Assembly: GCF_900110815.1 (NCBI RefSeq)
Contig: NZ_FOIT01000004.1
Location: 1 to 64,000 of the forward strand
DNA from: Aliicoccus persicus
Lineage (GTDB): Bacteria > Bacillota > Bacilli > Staphylococcales > Salinicoccaceae
Direction of reading: 5' to 3'
Length of the DNA: 64,000 bases
Shown: in pieces, positions 11,528 through 18,551 of the stretch
Layout of the letters: each line of letters starts with the position of its first letter
Numbering within the stretch: the stretch's first letter is position 1
Translations under genes and position numbers: made by a program
The notes under the pieces: generated by a model
What the model was told of the DNA's origin: nothing
Databases searched by the model: none
The model's input: only the letters and a program-made list of their open reading frames with translations

Positions 11528-12430
11528 ATGAATATAGCTGTTAAAGATATAATAGATAAAAATTCAACAGAAGAAATCAGATTCATCGTCGGTGAACCGA
11601 TTTCTATTCAAATGCCTTTTGAACTGACAGAAAAGATTACTGAACAAATAGATAGATCTAAAATTTCACTACTAAACGGGAAGTTTACAGGTTTTGATCG
11701 ATTATCAATCCTTGAACATATTAAATTTTACAAGCAATGGAATAACACGGATATCGATGCGACAGACCTACTAAAACAATTTGATTTGGAATCATACAAA
11801 GATCAACGGTTCGTTGACTTATCGGATGAATTTAAGCAGCGACTCGCGATGATACACGTGCTACTAAGCAATCAGGAAAGTGTACTAGCAATTGATCCGT
11901 TCATGAACATGACCAATGCGAATATTCGTCTCTTTCATAAGATGATGAGTGACTTAAATTCGAGTAACCGGTCAATTATTGTCGTTGTAACGAAAACAGA
12001 AGATGCATTTTTAGTTTCTGATACGATTTATAAGCTCAATAACGAAGGCTTAAATAAAATCGAGACTGAAGCAGATGATACAGATGAACCAAACATTCGA
12101 AGAATTAAAGCACGAGCAGAAGATAAAACAATCTTCATCGATGTTGATGATATAGAATTTATTGAAAGTAACGATGGAAAAGTGTTTGTAAATGTGGGAC
12201 GAGAAAAATTTGGCCTGAGCGATACGTTGACGACTCTTGAAAATCAGCTGTTGAATCAAGGTTTTTATCGTTGTCATCGTTCATATATTATCAATTTGAG
12301 GAAAGTTGCGGAAATTATTACGTGGAGTAAAAACAGTTATTCAGTTGTTATTGATAATCTAGATCAAACAAAAGTGCCATTATCACGTAATAAATTTAAT
12401 GAAATCCAAGATTTATTGATGCATTATTAA
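11528..12430 (+). CDS. LytTR transcription regulator fused to a degenerate ABC-ATPase-like domain
   Basis: The C-terminal part (about residues 200-297) is a LytTR DNA-binding domain: IFIDVDDIEFIES, then FYRCHRSYIINLRKV and VPLSRNKFNEI, all typical. The first 180 residues resemble an ABC ATPase. LSDEFKQRLAM (98-108) sits where the LSGGxxQR signature should be and VLAIDPF (119-125) where Walker B should be. There is no Walker A, and the catalytic glutamate after Walker B is replaced by proline, so ATP hydrolysis is unlikely. It has no receiver domain, so it is not a classical two-component regulator. It precedes an ABC exporter and probably controls it, perhaps by sensing the transporter through its ABC-like part; that is inference. 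TTGGAGGTG gives a strong ribosome site. Confidence 0.85.
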   Translation: MNIAVKDIIDKNSTEEIRFIVGEPISIQMPFELTEKITEQIDRSKISLLNGKFTGFDRLSILEHIKFYKQWNNTDIDATDLLKQFDLESYKDQRFVDLSDEFKQRLAMIHVLLSNQESVLAIDPFMNMTNANIRLFHKMMSDLNSSNRSIIVVVTKTEDAFLVSDTIYKLNNEGLNKIETEADDTDEPNIRRIKARAEDKTIFIDVDDIEFIESNDGKVFVNVGREKFGLSDTLTTLENQLLNQGFYRCHRSYIINLRKVAEIITWSKNSYSVVIDNLDQTKVPLSRNKFNEIQDLLMHY

Positions 12431-12461
12431 GTTATAATGGCATAATAACGGTACAGATGAG

Positions 12462-12502
12462 CTGAAATAATTACATTTCAGGATATTCTGAGTACAGTTA
12501 AA
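12462..12502 (+). promoter_or_regulatory. Candidate LytTR-regulator binding site
   Basis: ACATTTCAG (12473-12481) and ACAGTTAAA (12494-12502) are two direct repeats 21 bp apart. Each is one mismatch from the known LytTR half-site pattern (W M M G T T N R K), and 12 bp separate them as in characterised sites. The first repeat also forms the right arm of a perfect palindrome, CTGAAAT-N6-ATTTCAG (12462-12481). The site ends 3 nt before the -35 box of the next promoter, a position suited to activation. Confidence 0.55.
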
Positions 12503-12505
12503 CGC

Positions 12506-12535
12506 TTGAGCGCATTAATTGAATATACATATGAT
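12506..12535 (+). promoter_or_regulatory. Candidate promoter of the ABC exporter operon
   Basis: TTGAGC (12506-12511), an 18-nt spacer and TATGAT (12530-12535). The weak -35 box directly downstream of the LytTR-like repeats fits an activator-dependent promoter. The predicted transcription start is near 12542. Confidence 0.5.
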
Positions 12536-12575
12536 ACATCTCGCGTGGATTTTATGACGTTGAGATGTTTTTTTA
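12536..12575 (+). terminator. Intrinsic terminator overlapping the exporter promoter start region
   Basis: ACATCTC (12536-12542) pairs with GAGATGT (12562-12568), followed by a run of T. It would stop readthrough from the LytTR gene. A transcript starting at about 12542 from the candidate promoter would lack the left arm and so escape it. Confidence 0.7.
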
Positions 12576-12625
12576 TTTATAGTGATGACAGAAAGACAAA
12601 CGAGAAGAAAATGGAGGGTTTTCAA

Positions 12626-13474
12626 ATGAATCACGTAATTAATGTCAGCCAACTCGAGAAGAAGTTTGGTAAACACCACGCATTAAAAGGAATTGGTTTT
12701 AAACTTGAGCCGGGTGAGGTGTTTGGTCTACTTGGACCGAGTGGTTCAGGTAAGACGACGACGATTCGTATATTAATCGGAGAACTAAAAAAATCCGGCG
12801 GTTCTATAGAAGTACTTGGATTTGGATCGAAAGAATTTACTAAAAACGAATATTTAACACAGATTGGAATTTTATCTGACCGCAGTGCATTATATGACAG
12901 GCTAACGGTTCAAGATAACTTACAGTTGTTTAGACGCTTGTATCAAGTCGAAGAATCAGTCATTGACCGCGTGTTGAAAGATGTCGGCTTGTACAACGAT
13001 CGCAAGAAGAAAGTGAAAGACTTATCAAAAGGTATGAAGCAGCGCGTACTATTATGTAAGGCGATCATGCACAAACCGAAAGTAATGTTTTTAGATGAAC
13101 CGACAAGTGCACTTGACCCTGCTACGACAAGTAAGATTCATGAAATACTGGAAGAGTTAAAAGCACAAGGCACGACAATTTTACTCACGACACATGATAT
13201 GGAGGAAGCAACAAAATTATGCGACAACGTTGCGTTGCTCGATGATGGTGTATTTAAAGAATACGGTACACCTGAATCATTACGTCTGAAATATAAAGAA
13301 GATACGATGCATGTAATGTATAAGGATGGCAAAGAAGAAACGATCAAACGCAATGTAGAAAATAAAGAACGACTAGCGGATTTAATGGTGGATGAGAACG
13401 TCTTGAAAATCAGTTCAGACTATCCGTCACTCGGTGAAGTATTCATTAAAGTTACAGGAAGGGAGCTTGTTTAA
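12626..13474 (+). CDS. ABC transporter ATP-binding protein
   Basis: The 282-residue protein is an intact ABC ATPase. It has Walker A GPSGSGKTT (about residues 37-45), signature LSKGMKQR (about 135-142), Walker B VMFLDEPTSALD (about 154-165) and the H-loop TTHDMEE. The C-terminal 70 residues form an extra domain as in drug and lantibiotic exporters of the NatA/CcmA type. It pairs with the two permeases that follow, the first starting 2 nt after its stop. The start at 12626 follows GGAGGG; upstream codons to 12506 overlap the promoter and terminator. The substrate is unknown. Confidence 0.93.
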   Translation: MNHVINVSQLEKKFGKHHALKGIGFKLEPGEVFGLLGPSGSGKTTTIRILIGELKKSGGSIEVLGFGSKEFTKNEYLTQIGILSDRSALYDRLTVQDNLQLFRRLYQVEESVIDRVLKDVGLYNDRKKKVKDLSKGMKQRVLLCKAIMHKPKVMFLDEPTSALDPATTSKIHEILEELKAQGTTILLTTHDMEEATKLCDNVALLDDGVFKEYGTPESLRLKYKEDTMHVMYKDGKEETIKRNVENKERLADLMVDENVLKISSDYPSLGEVFIKVTGRELV

Positions 13475-13475
13475 A

Positions 13476-14177
13476 ATGAATATGAATAATGTGAATGCAA
13501 TTTTCCAAAAAGACTTAAAAGATTTTATGGCAAATATGTCTTTATTGGTTTTACCTATACTACCCATCGTAATCGCATGGTTATATAATCAGACAGTAGA
13601 AACTGCTGGAGAAGTATCGATGCCAATCGAAATGATCTATACGATCATCGCTATGGCATTTGCTGCCGTAATGTTCATGAGTATCGCGACAATGTTTGCT
13701 GAAGAAAACGAGAAGCACACGTTACGCGGCTTGTTGCAATCACCAGCTTCGATCATCGATATCATCGTTGGTAAAGTGATTGTGTCACTGTTCATTACAC
13801 TTGTTTCACTCGCAATTGCGCTCTTCATTGTTGATGGCTATGAAATATTAAAACCGATTGATTATCTCGGCATGTTCCTGTTCATGATTATCATCACGTT
13901 TATGGGTGTTGCAGTTGGACTTGCAGCGAAAAGTGTCGGTACAGTAAGTGCATACTCATTACCAGTAATGTTCGGTCTTGTGTTCAGTCCGATGATAAAC
14001 AACTTCGTTGAAGAAGGACACGTGTTAAGAACTATTGTGGACTACTTACCAGTGAATGCGATGGTGAATTTACACAATGAAATTACTTGGCAACCAATTC
14101 TCGTATTATTCGGATGGATTGTTGCGATGGGAATTTTAGCAGTTATTGTAATTAGCCGTGCGAAAAAAGATGATTAA
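13476..14177 (+). CDS. ABC-2 family transporter permease 1
   Basis: The 233-residue membrane protein has about six hydrophobic segments: one near residues 20-36, four between 50 and 180, and one at 205-227. It carries a cytoplasmic MFAEENEKHTLRGLL motif (about 75-89) found in ABC-2 permeases, which probably couples to the ATPase. It is a paralogue of the next gene, sharing the AEENEK motif and segment order. The first ATG at 13476 has AAGGGAGC upstream; a second ATG two codons later is possible. The two permeases probably form a heterodimer exporting an unknown substrate. Confidence 0.88.
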   Translation: MNMNNVNAIFQKDLKDFMANMSLLVLPILPIVIAWLYNQTVETAGEVSMPIEMIYTIIAMAFAAVMFMSIATMFAEENEKHTLRGLLQSPASIIDIIVGKVIVSLFITLVSLAIALFIVDGYEILKPIDYLGMFLFMIIITFMGVAVGLAAKSVGTVSAYSLPVMFGLVFSPMINNFVEEGHVLRTIVDYLPVNAMVNLHNEITWQPILVLFGWIVAMGILAVIVISRAKKDD

Positions 14178-14227
14178 AATGGTATACTTTTTGTAAATGT
14201 CGGAGGTTGGAGGTCGGAGGTAAATGT

Positions 14228-14953
14228 ATGTGGCATAAAGTGAAAGCAACAATGTATAAAGACATAAAAGAGTTATTTCGAAATATGACGCTACTTACAT
14301 CTGTCCTTGTACCGCTATTACTCGCGTGGATGTTTCGCTTCTCAAACAGCGACGTCGCATCAACTGAAGAAACAGCAGAATTATATGACCGCATCATGCT
14401 CATCCAATTCTACATCGTCTATGCGATAACACTGATGAGCGTGTTGTCGTTCAACATTACTTTGAGTATGGCAGAAGAGAACGAGAAAAAGGCATTCGCG
14501 CACTTTATCTATAGTGAAAAAGATTATCGGGCGACAATCTGGAGTAAAGTCATACTGTATAGTGCGGTGAGTATCGTTATCCTCGTGATCGTTATGATGA
14601 TATTCATGCCAGATGTTAGTCTCGGTGTTTATGATTATATTGGTCTCGTCTGTCTGTTTATCGTGTTTATTTTTCTTGGCGTGTCGATGGGATTGATATC
14701 GAAGAACGTCTCACAAACATCGGTGTATATTATCCCGTTTATGATCTTCATCGTGATGACCCCGATGGGCGAAGTCGTTTTAGGAGCGAATAATGAATTT
14801 TTCCTATCGATTGCGTGGGTGAACATCTTGTACTTGAACATGATGATCAACGAAGGCGATGTATTGATCGGGATGATCGGGAATGCGGTATATTTACTCG
14901 CCGGCCTGCTGTTGATGTGGGTGTGTTATAAGAATAAACAATTTAAGATATGA
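14228..14953 (+). CDS. ABC-2 family transporter permease 2
   Basis: The 241-residue membrane protein has about six hydrophobic segments and the same cytoplasmic motif as its neighbour (SMAEENEKKAFAHF, about residues 84-97), so the two permeases arose by duplication. It is separated from permease 1 by 50 nt that contain three consecutive GGAGGT sequences. I start at the ATG at 14228, 6 nt after the last of these. It ends the operon; a strong terminator follows 12 nt later. Confidence 0.88.
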   Translation: MWHKVKATMYKDIKELFRNMTLLTSVLVPLLLAWMFRFSNSDVASTEETAELYDRIMLIQFYIVYAITLMSVLSFNITLSMAEENEKKAFAHFIYSEKDYRATIWSKVILYSAVSIVILVIVMMIFMPDVSLGVYDYIGLVCLFIVFIFLGVSMGLISKNVSQTSVYIIPFMIFIVMTPMGEVVLGANNEFFLSIAWVNILYLNMMINEGDVLIGMIGNAVYLLAGLLLMWVCYKNKQFKI

Positions 14954-14965
14954 TTTGTTGAGTTT

Positions 14966-15004
14966 ACCCCGAAAGTCTTTGGACTTTTGGGGGGTGTTTT
15001 TTTG
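14966..15004 (+). terminator. Intrinsic terminator of the ABC exporter operon
   Basis: ACCCCGAAAGTC pairs with GACTTTTGGGGGGT (with a G-U pair and small offset), followed by seven T residues. Confidence 0.85.
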
Positions 15005-15009
15005 TGGTG

Positions 15010-15101
15010 AGTGGGACTCCGGGGTTGAAATGGTGTGCTGAGTTCCAGTAAGAGGTGTTTAATGGGACTCCTGAGGTTGAAATGGTGTGCTGAGTCCCAC
15101 T
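15010..15101. repeat. Two copies of a GTGGGACTC palindromic module
   Basis: Copy 1 has AGTGGGACTC (15010-15019) facing GAGTTCCAGT (15040-15049). Copy 2 has ATGGGACTC (15062-15070) facing GAGTCCCAC (15092-15100). Both share a loop with GGTTGAAATGGTGTGCT. A third member lies at 37050-37089 with a perfect 10-bp stem. Neither copy is followed by a T-tract, so these are not ordinary terminators. Confidence 0.8.
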
Positions 15102-15115
15102 AGACGATAAATATT

Positions 15116-15410
15116 GTGCGTCAGCCCGGATTTTCTGGAGTTGCCGCACACTTTATCCTTTGAACTGTGCATCAGCCCAGATTTTACAGAGTTGCCGCAC
15201 ACTTTATCCTTTGAACTGTGCGTCACCTCAGATTTTCTGGAGTTGCCGCACACTTTATCCTTTGAACTGTGCGTCAGCGCAGATTTTCTGGAGTTGCCGC
15301 ACACTTTAGCCTTTGAACTGTGCGTCAGCCCGGATTTTCTGGAGTTGCCGCACACTTTATCCTTTGAACTGTGCGTCAGCCCAGATTTTACAGAGTTGCC
15401 GCACACTTTA
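15116..15410. repeat. Tandem array of six 51-bp units
   Basis: Units start at 15116, 15167, 15218, 15269, 15320 and 15371; the last is cut at about 40 nt. Each has GTGCGTCAGC near its start and TTGCCGCACAC at its middle, so TGTGCG and CGCACA form an outer stem, and inside it CCAGA or CCGGA can pair with TCTGG. As 51 is divisible by three, frames stay open on both strands, which creates repetitive but spurious reading frames. A diverged unit occurs at 37001-37036. The array lies between the exporter terminator and ispE. Confidence 0.95.
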
Positions 15411-15503
15411 GCCTCATCACCCACCCTCAACCCACCAAAATTCGACACCACAAGGCTTACCTAAGTATGTTAAACTATTTCTAAAAACAAAGGTGGTGGA
15501 CGT

Positions 15504-16349
15504 ATGCATATTGAGACCGCACCGGCAAAGATTAATTTAACATTAGACACTCTCTTCAAGCGCGATGACGGTTATCATGAAGTGCAGATGGTCATGACTG
15601 AAGTTGACCTGAATGATCGAATGACGTTCACAAAGCGCACCGATAATAAGATTGTCATTGAGACTGAACATCAATTTATTCCCACTGATAAAAGGAACCT
15701 CGTCTATCAAGCGGTTCTACTAATGAGAGAAGCGTATGGTATCAAAACTGGGGTCAATATTTTTATCGAGAAAAACATTCCGGTTTCTGCAGGGATGGCG
15801 GGTGGTTCGACAGATGCTGCAGCAACATTCCGAGGCATCAACAAGATATTTGACATCAATGCACCGCTCGAGGATTTAGCAGAACTCTCAAGTAAAATTG
15901 GTTCGGACATTCCATTTTGTGTGTATGGTGGGACAGCGCTCGCGACGGGGCGTGGTGAAAAGATTGAACGTTTACCAAAACCACCACATGCATGGGTAGT
16001 TATTGCCAAGCCGCCCCTTTCAGTATCTACAAAAGTCATCTATGACCATTTAAAACCTGGGAAAAACAAGCCGAAATCGAGTGAGATGGTCGAGGCAATT
16101 CATAATAAGAGCTACTCTGCAATGATTGCAGCGATGAAAAATGATCTGCAAGAAGTGACGCGCAGAAAGTACTCTAAAGTAAATGTATTACTCAATAAAA
16201 TGCAATCACTCGGCGCGGACAAAGCCATGATGAGCGGTAGCGGACCAACAGTTTTCGGGATTGTCCAAAAAGAACGTCAGGCGAAGCAGTTATCGAATGC
16301 CCTGCGTGGTTTTTGTAGTGAAGTATATGTCGTTCGATTGCGCGGATAA
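15504..16349 (+). CDS. ispE: 4-diphosphocytidyl-2-C-methyl-D-erythritol kinase
   Basis: This GHMP kinase catalyses an ATP-dependent step of the MEP isoprenoid pathway; ispD and ispF are also in this window. The 281 residues begin TAPAKINLTLD, have the ATP-binding PVSAGMAGGSTDAAA loop (about residues 92-106), and end with the MSGSGPTVFG motif (about 246-255). The ATG follows AAGGTGG. In Staphylococcus it directly follows veg; here 4 kb of accessory genes and repeats separate them. A degenerate copy of its last 15 codons lies at 17146-17190. Confidence 0.97.
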   Translation: MHIETAPAKINLTLDTLFKRDDGYHEVQMVMTEVDLNDRMTFTKRTDNKIVIETEHQFIPTDKRNLVYQAVLLMREAYGIKTGVNIFIEKNIPVSAGMAGGSTDAAATFRGINKIFDINAPLEDLAELSSKIGSDIPFCVYGGTALATGRGEKIERLPKPPHAWVVIAKPPLSVSTKVIYDHLKPGKNKPKSSEMVEAIHNKSYSAMIAAMKNDLQEVTRRKYSKVNVLLNKMQSLGADKAMMSGSGPTVFGIVQKERQAKQLSNALRGFCSEVYVVRLRG

Positions 16350-16363
16350 CTATTTTCAACAAA

Positions 16364-16397
16364 AAGGAGACTCATCGAAATTTTGGTGAGTCTCCTT
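16364..16397. terminator. Hairpin after ispE, probable terminator
   Basis: A perfect 13-bp stem (AAGGAGACTCATC with GGTGAGTCTCCTT, one G-U type pair). The T-tract is good on the minus strand (CCTTTTTG) and poor on the plus strand (CCTTACTTAAATT), so termination of ispE may be partial. Confidence 0.65.
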
Positions 16398-16454
16398 ACT
16401 TAAATTACAATATTCAAGCTATTCAACATGTTTTACTTCTTCAAAATCTATCGT

Positions 16455-17110
16455 CTGCGAGTCAGTGAGCGAGTTTCATAGGAACGCAAATCGATCTGCG
16501 AGTCAGTGAGCGAGTTTCATTGGAACGCAAATCAATCTGCGTGCCAGTGAGCAACTTTCATTGGAACGCAAATCGATCTGCGAGTCAGTGAGCGAGTTTC
16601 ATAGGAACGCAAATCGATCTGCGAGTCAGTGAGCGAGTTTCATTGGAACGCAAATCGATCTGCGAGTCAGTGAGCGAGTTTCATTGGCACGCAAATCGAT
16701 CTGCGAGTCAGTGAGCGAGTTTCATTGGAACGCAAATCAATCTGCGTGCCAGTGAGCAACTTTCATTGGAACGCAAATCGATCTGCGAGTCAGTGAGCGA
16801 GTTTCATAGGAACGCAAATCGATCTGCGAGTCAGTGAGTGAGTTTCATTGGAACGCAAATCGATCTGCGAGTCAGTGAGCGAGTTTCATTGGAACGCAAA
16901 TCGATCTGTGAGTCCGTGAGCGAGTCTCATTGGAACGCAAATCAATCTGCGAGTCTGTGAGCAACTCTCATTGGAACGCAAATCAAGCTGCGAGTCTGTG
17001 AGCGACTCTCATTGGCGCGTAAATCCATTTGAGTGACCGTGAGCGACTCTCATTGGCACGTAAACCAATCTGCGAGTCAGTGAGCAACTCTCATTGGAAC
17101 GCAAATCAAT
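16455..17110. repeat. Tandem array of sixteen 41-bp units
   Basis: Sixteen contiguous units of exactly 41 bp fill 656 bp. A typical unit starts CTGCGAGTCAGTGAGCGAG and ends with GGAACGCAAATCGAT. GATCTGCG at one unit border can pair with CGCAAATC near the end of the same unit (7 of 8 pairs on the plus-strand RNA, 8 of 8 with a G-U pair on the minus strand), so each unit can fold. Units 1-11 are nearly identical, with units 3 and 8 sharing a variant (CTGCGTGCCAGTGAGCAAC). Units 12-16 are more diverged. A single unit recurs at 36964-36999. No gene is seen here. Confidence 0.97.
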
Positions 17111-17145
17111 CTACACTCCAATAAAAGAAAAAATGAAATACCGCG

Positions 17146-17190
17146 GGTTTCTATAGCGAAATATATGCCTTAACATGACGCGGATAACTA
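17146..17190 (+). pseudogene. Degenerate copy of the ispE 3' end
   Basis: These 45 nt align without gaps to ispE 16308-16352 with 34 identities. In the ispE frame they read GFYSEIYALT, stop, RG, stop; the gene itself ends GFCSEVYVVRLRG. The last 12 bases, including the stop codon, are identical. The homology starts abruptly and nothing upstream of it resembles ispE. The fragment sits directly downstream of the 41-bp array, about 840 bp from the real ispE end. Confidence 0.7.
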
Positions 17191-17193
17191 GTC

Positions 17194-17239
17194 AAAACAC
17201 GAACTTTTATGATAAAATACCTAGTAATAATACGGAAAC
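17194..17239 (+). promoter_or_regulatory. Possible PurBox upstream of purR
   Basis: AAAACACGAACTTTT (17194-17208) is close to the PurR half-site (AAANCCGAACAWT), and AATAATACGGAAA (17226-17238) is a weaker inverted partner. Autoregulation of purR is known in Staphylococcus. The second half is poor, so this is tentative. Confidence 0.35.
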
Positions 17240-17251
17240 AGAGGTTAGAAA

Positions 17252-18088
17252 ATGAAGTTTAAACGCAGTGAACGTTTGGTTGTAATGACGCATCATTTGA
17301 CGAATCATCCTAACGAATTAGTCCCATTAAACTACTTTGTAGAAAAATTCTCACAGGCAAAATCATCGGTAAGTGAGGACATAAAAATTATTAAAGAAAC
17401 ATTTGAAGCGGATGGCATTGGTGAAATTAAAACGACAGCTGGTGCTGGTGGCGGGATTACGTTCCACCCGGGTATCAACATTGAACAAGCTGAACTTGTC
17501 GTCGATGCTTTTATGGAAGAGATTAAATCAAGCGATAGATTATTACCAGGCGGGTATATGTATATGTCGGACATCATCGGAAATCCAAGTCTGATGAACG
17601 ACATCGGGGAACTCATCGCGACGCTTTACAAATCGAGCGAAGTCGATGCGATTGTTACGATTGCGACGAAAGGTATTCCTTTCGCAACGGCGGTTGCCCG
17701 TCAATTAAACGTGCCGATTGCAGTGATTCGTAAGGACAATAAAGTGACGGAAGGTTCGACAGTGTCGGTGAACTATGTGTCTGGATCATCTCGTAAAATC
17801 GAGACGATGGTTTTATCGAAAAGAACGCTGAAAGGAGGATTAAAAGTGCTCGTAGTCGACGACTTCTTGCGTGCTGGTGGTTCGATTACAGGGGTCTTTA
17901 ATTTGATGGAGGAATTTCAAGCGGAAGTCGTTGGTGTGAGCGTGCTCGTTGAAGCGAAACAAGTAGAAAACAGACGCTTCAATGATTATACATCGATTTT
18001 AAGTGTTTCTGACATTGATGAATACAATCAAAGCTTTAACATCGAACGTGGAAATTGCATTGCACAATTAAAAGAAATGAAATCATAA
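17252..18088 (+). CDS. purR: Pur operon repressor PurR
   Basis: PurR represses purine biosynthesis genes and is released by PRPP. The 278 residues combine an N-terminal winged helix (MKFKRSERLVVMTHHL, about 1-75) with a phosphoribosyltransferase-fold domain. The PRPP motif VLVVDDFLRAGGS is at about 202-214. The ATG has CAGAGG upstream. It is followed 12 nt later by ridA, then spoVG and glmU, the standard Bacillales order. Confidence 0.96.
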   Translation: MKFKRSERLVVMTHHLTNHPNELVPLNYFVEKFSQAKSSVSEDIKIIKETFEADGIGEIKTTAGAGGGITFHPGINIEQAELVVDAFMEEIKSSDRLLPGGYMYMSDIIGNPSLMNDIGELIATLYKSSEVDAIVTIATKGIPFATAVARQLNVPIAVIRKDNKVTEGSTVSVNYVSGSSRKIETMVLSKRTLKGGLKVLVVDDFLRAGGSITGVFNLMEEFQAEVVGVSVLVEAKQVENRRFNDYTSILSVSDIDEYNQSFNIERGNCIAQLKEMKS

Positions 18089-18100
18089 GGAGATTTGGAA

Positions 18101-18472
18101 ATGGAAACAATTAATTCAAATAATGTTGCGCCAGCGATCGGACCTTACAGTCATGCTGTGGAAATAAACGGCATGGTATACACATCCGGAATGATCCCAC
18201 TCACACCGCAAGGTGACTTGGTGAGTGACGACGTTACAGAACAGACGAAACAAGTGATGGAGAACATCAAAAATGTATTAAAAGAAGTCGATTTAACGTA
18301 TAATAATATAGTCAAAACAACGATCTTTATTAAGAATATGGATGACTTCCCGAAAATCAACAATGTTTACAGTACGTACTTTTCGGATAAAATACCATCA
18401 AGGTCGTGTGTTGAGGTAAGTCGTTTACCAAAAGATGTACAGGTCGAAATAGAAGTTATCGCATCGAAATAG
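18101..18472 (+). CDS. ridA: RidA-family enamine/imine deaminase (YabJ)
   Basis: RidA hydrolyses reactive enamine/imine intermediates from PLP enzymes. The 123 residues fit the YjgF/YER057c/UK114 family: APAIGPYSHAV near residues 9-19, VYTSGMIPL (about 26-34), and the signature arginine in KIPSRSCVEVSRLP (about 98-111). The start at 18101 follows AAGGAG at a normal distance. The last 20 bases, including the stop codon region, are tandemly duplicated just downstream, without changing the protein. Confidence 0.94.
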   Translation: METINSNNVAPAIGPYSHAVEINGMVYTSGMIPLTPQGDLVSDDVTEQTKQVMENIKNVLKEVDLTYNNIVKTTIFIKNMDDFPKINNVYSTYFSDKIPSRSCVEVSRLPKDVQVEIEVIASK

Positions 18473-18483
18473 AAGTTGTCGCA
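18444..18483. repeat. 20-bp tandem duplication across the ridA stop codon
   Basis: TCGAAATAGAAGTTATCGCA (18444-18463) is followed directly by a copy differing at one base (18464-18483). The TAG stop of ridA lies in the second copy. Confidence 0.9.
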
Positions 18484-18551
18484 TCAAGATAATCATCACA
18501 TCCTAGATCATGCATAAGTTGTAGGTAAGCAGACAAATAGGAGGTTTTAAA

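Noticed and set aside
15059-15464. Repetitive open frames on both strands (116 and 130 residues) across the 51-bp array
   Set aside because: They arise because the unit length is a multiple of three. There is no ribosome site, both strands are open equally, and the flanks match no protein I know. I annotate the DNA repeat instead.
16455-17110. CRISPR array
   Set aside because: The units are contiguous with no unique spacers; the whole 41 bp is conserved. No cas genes are in the window.
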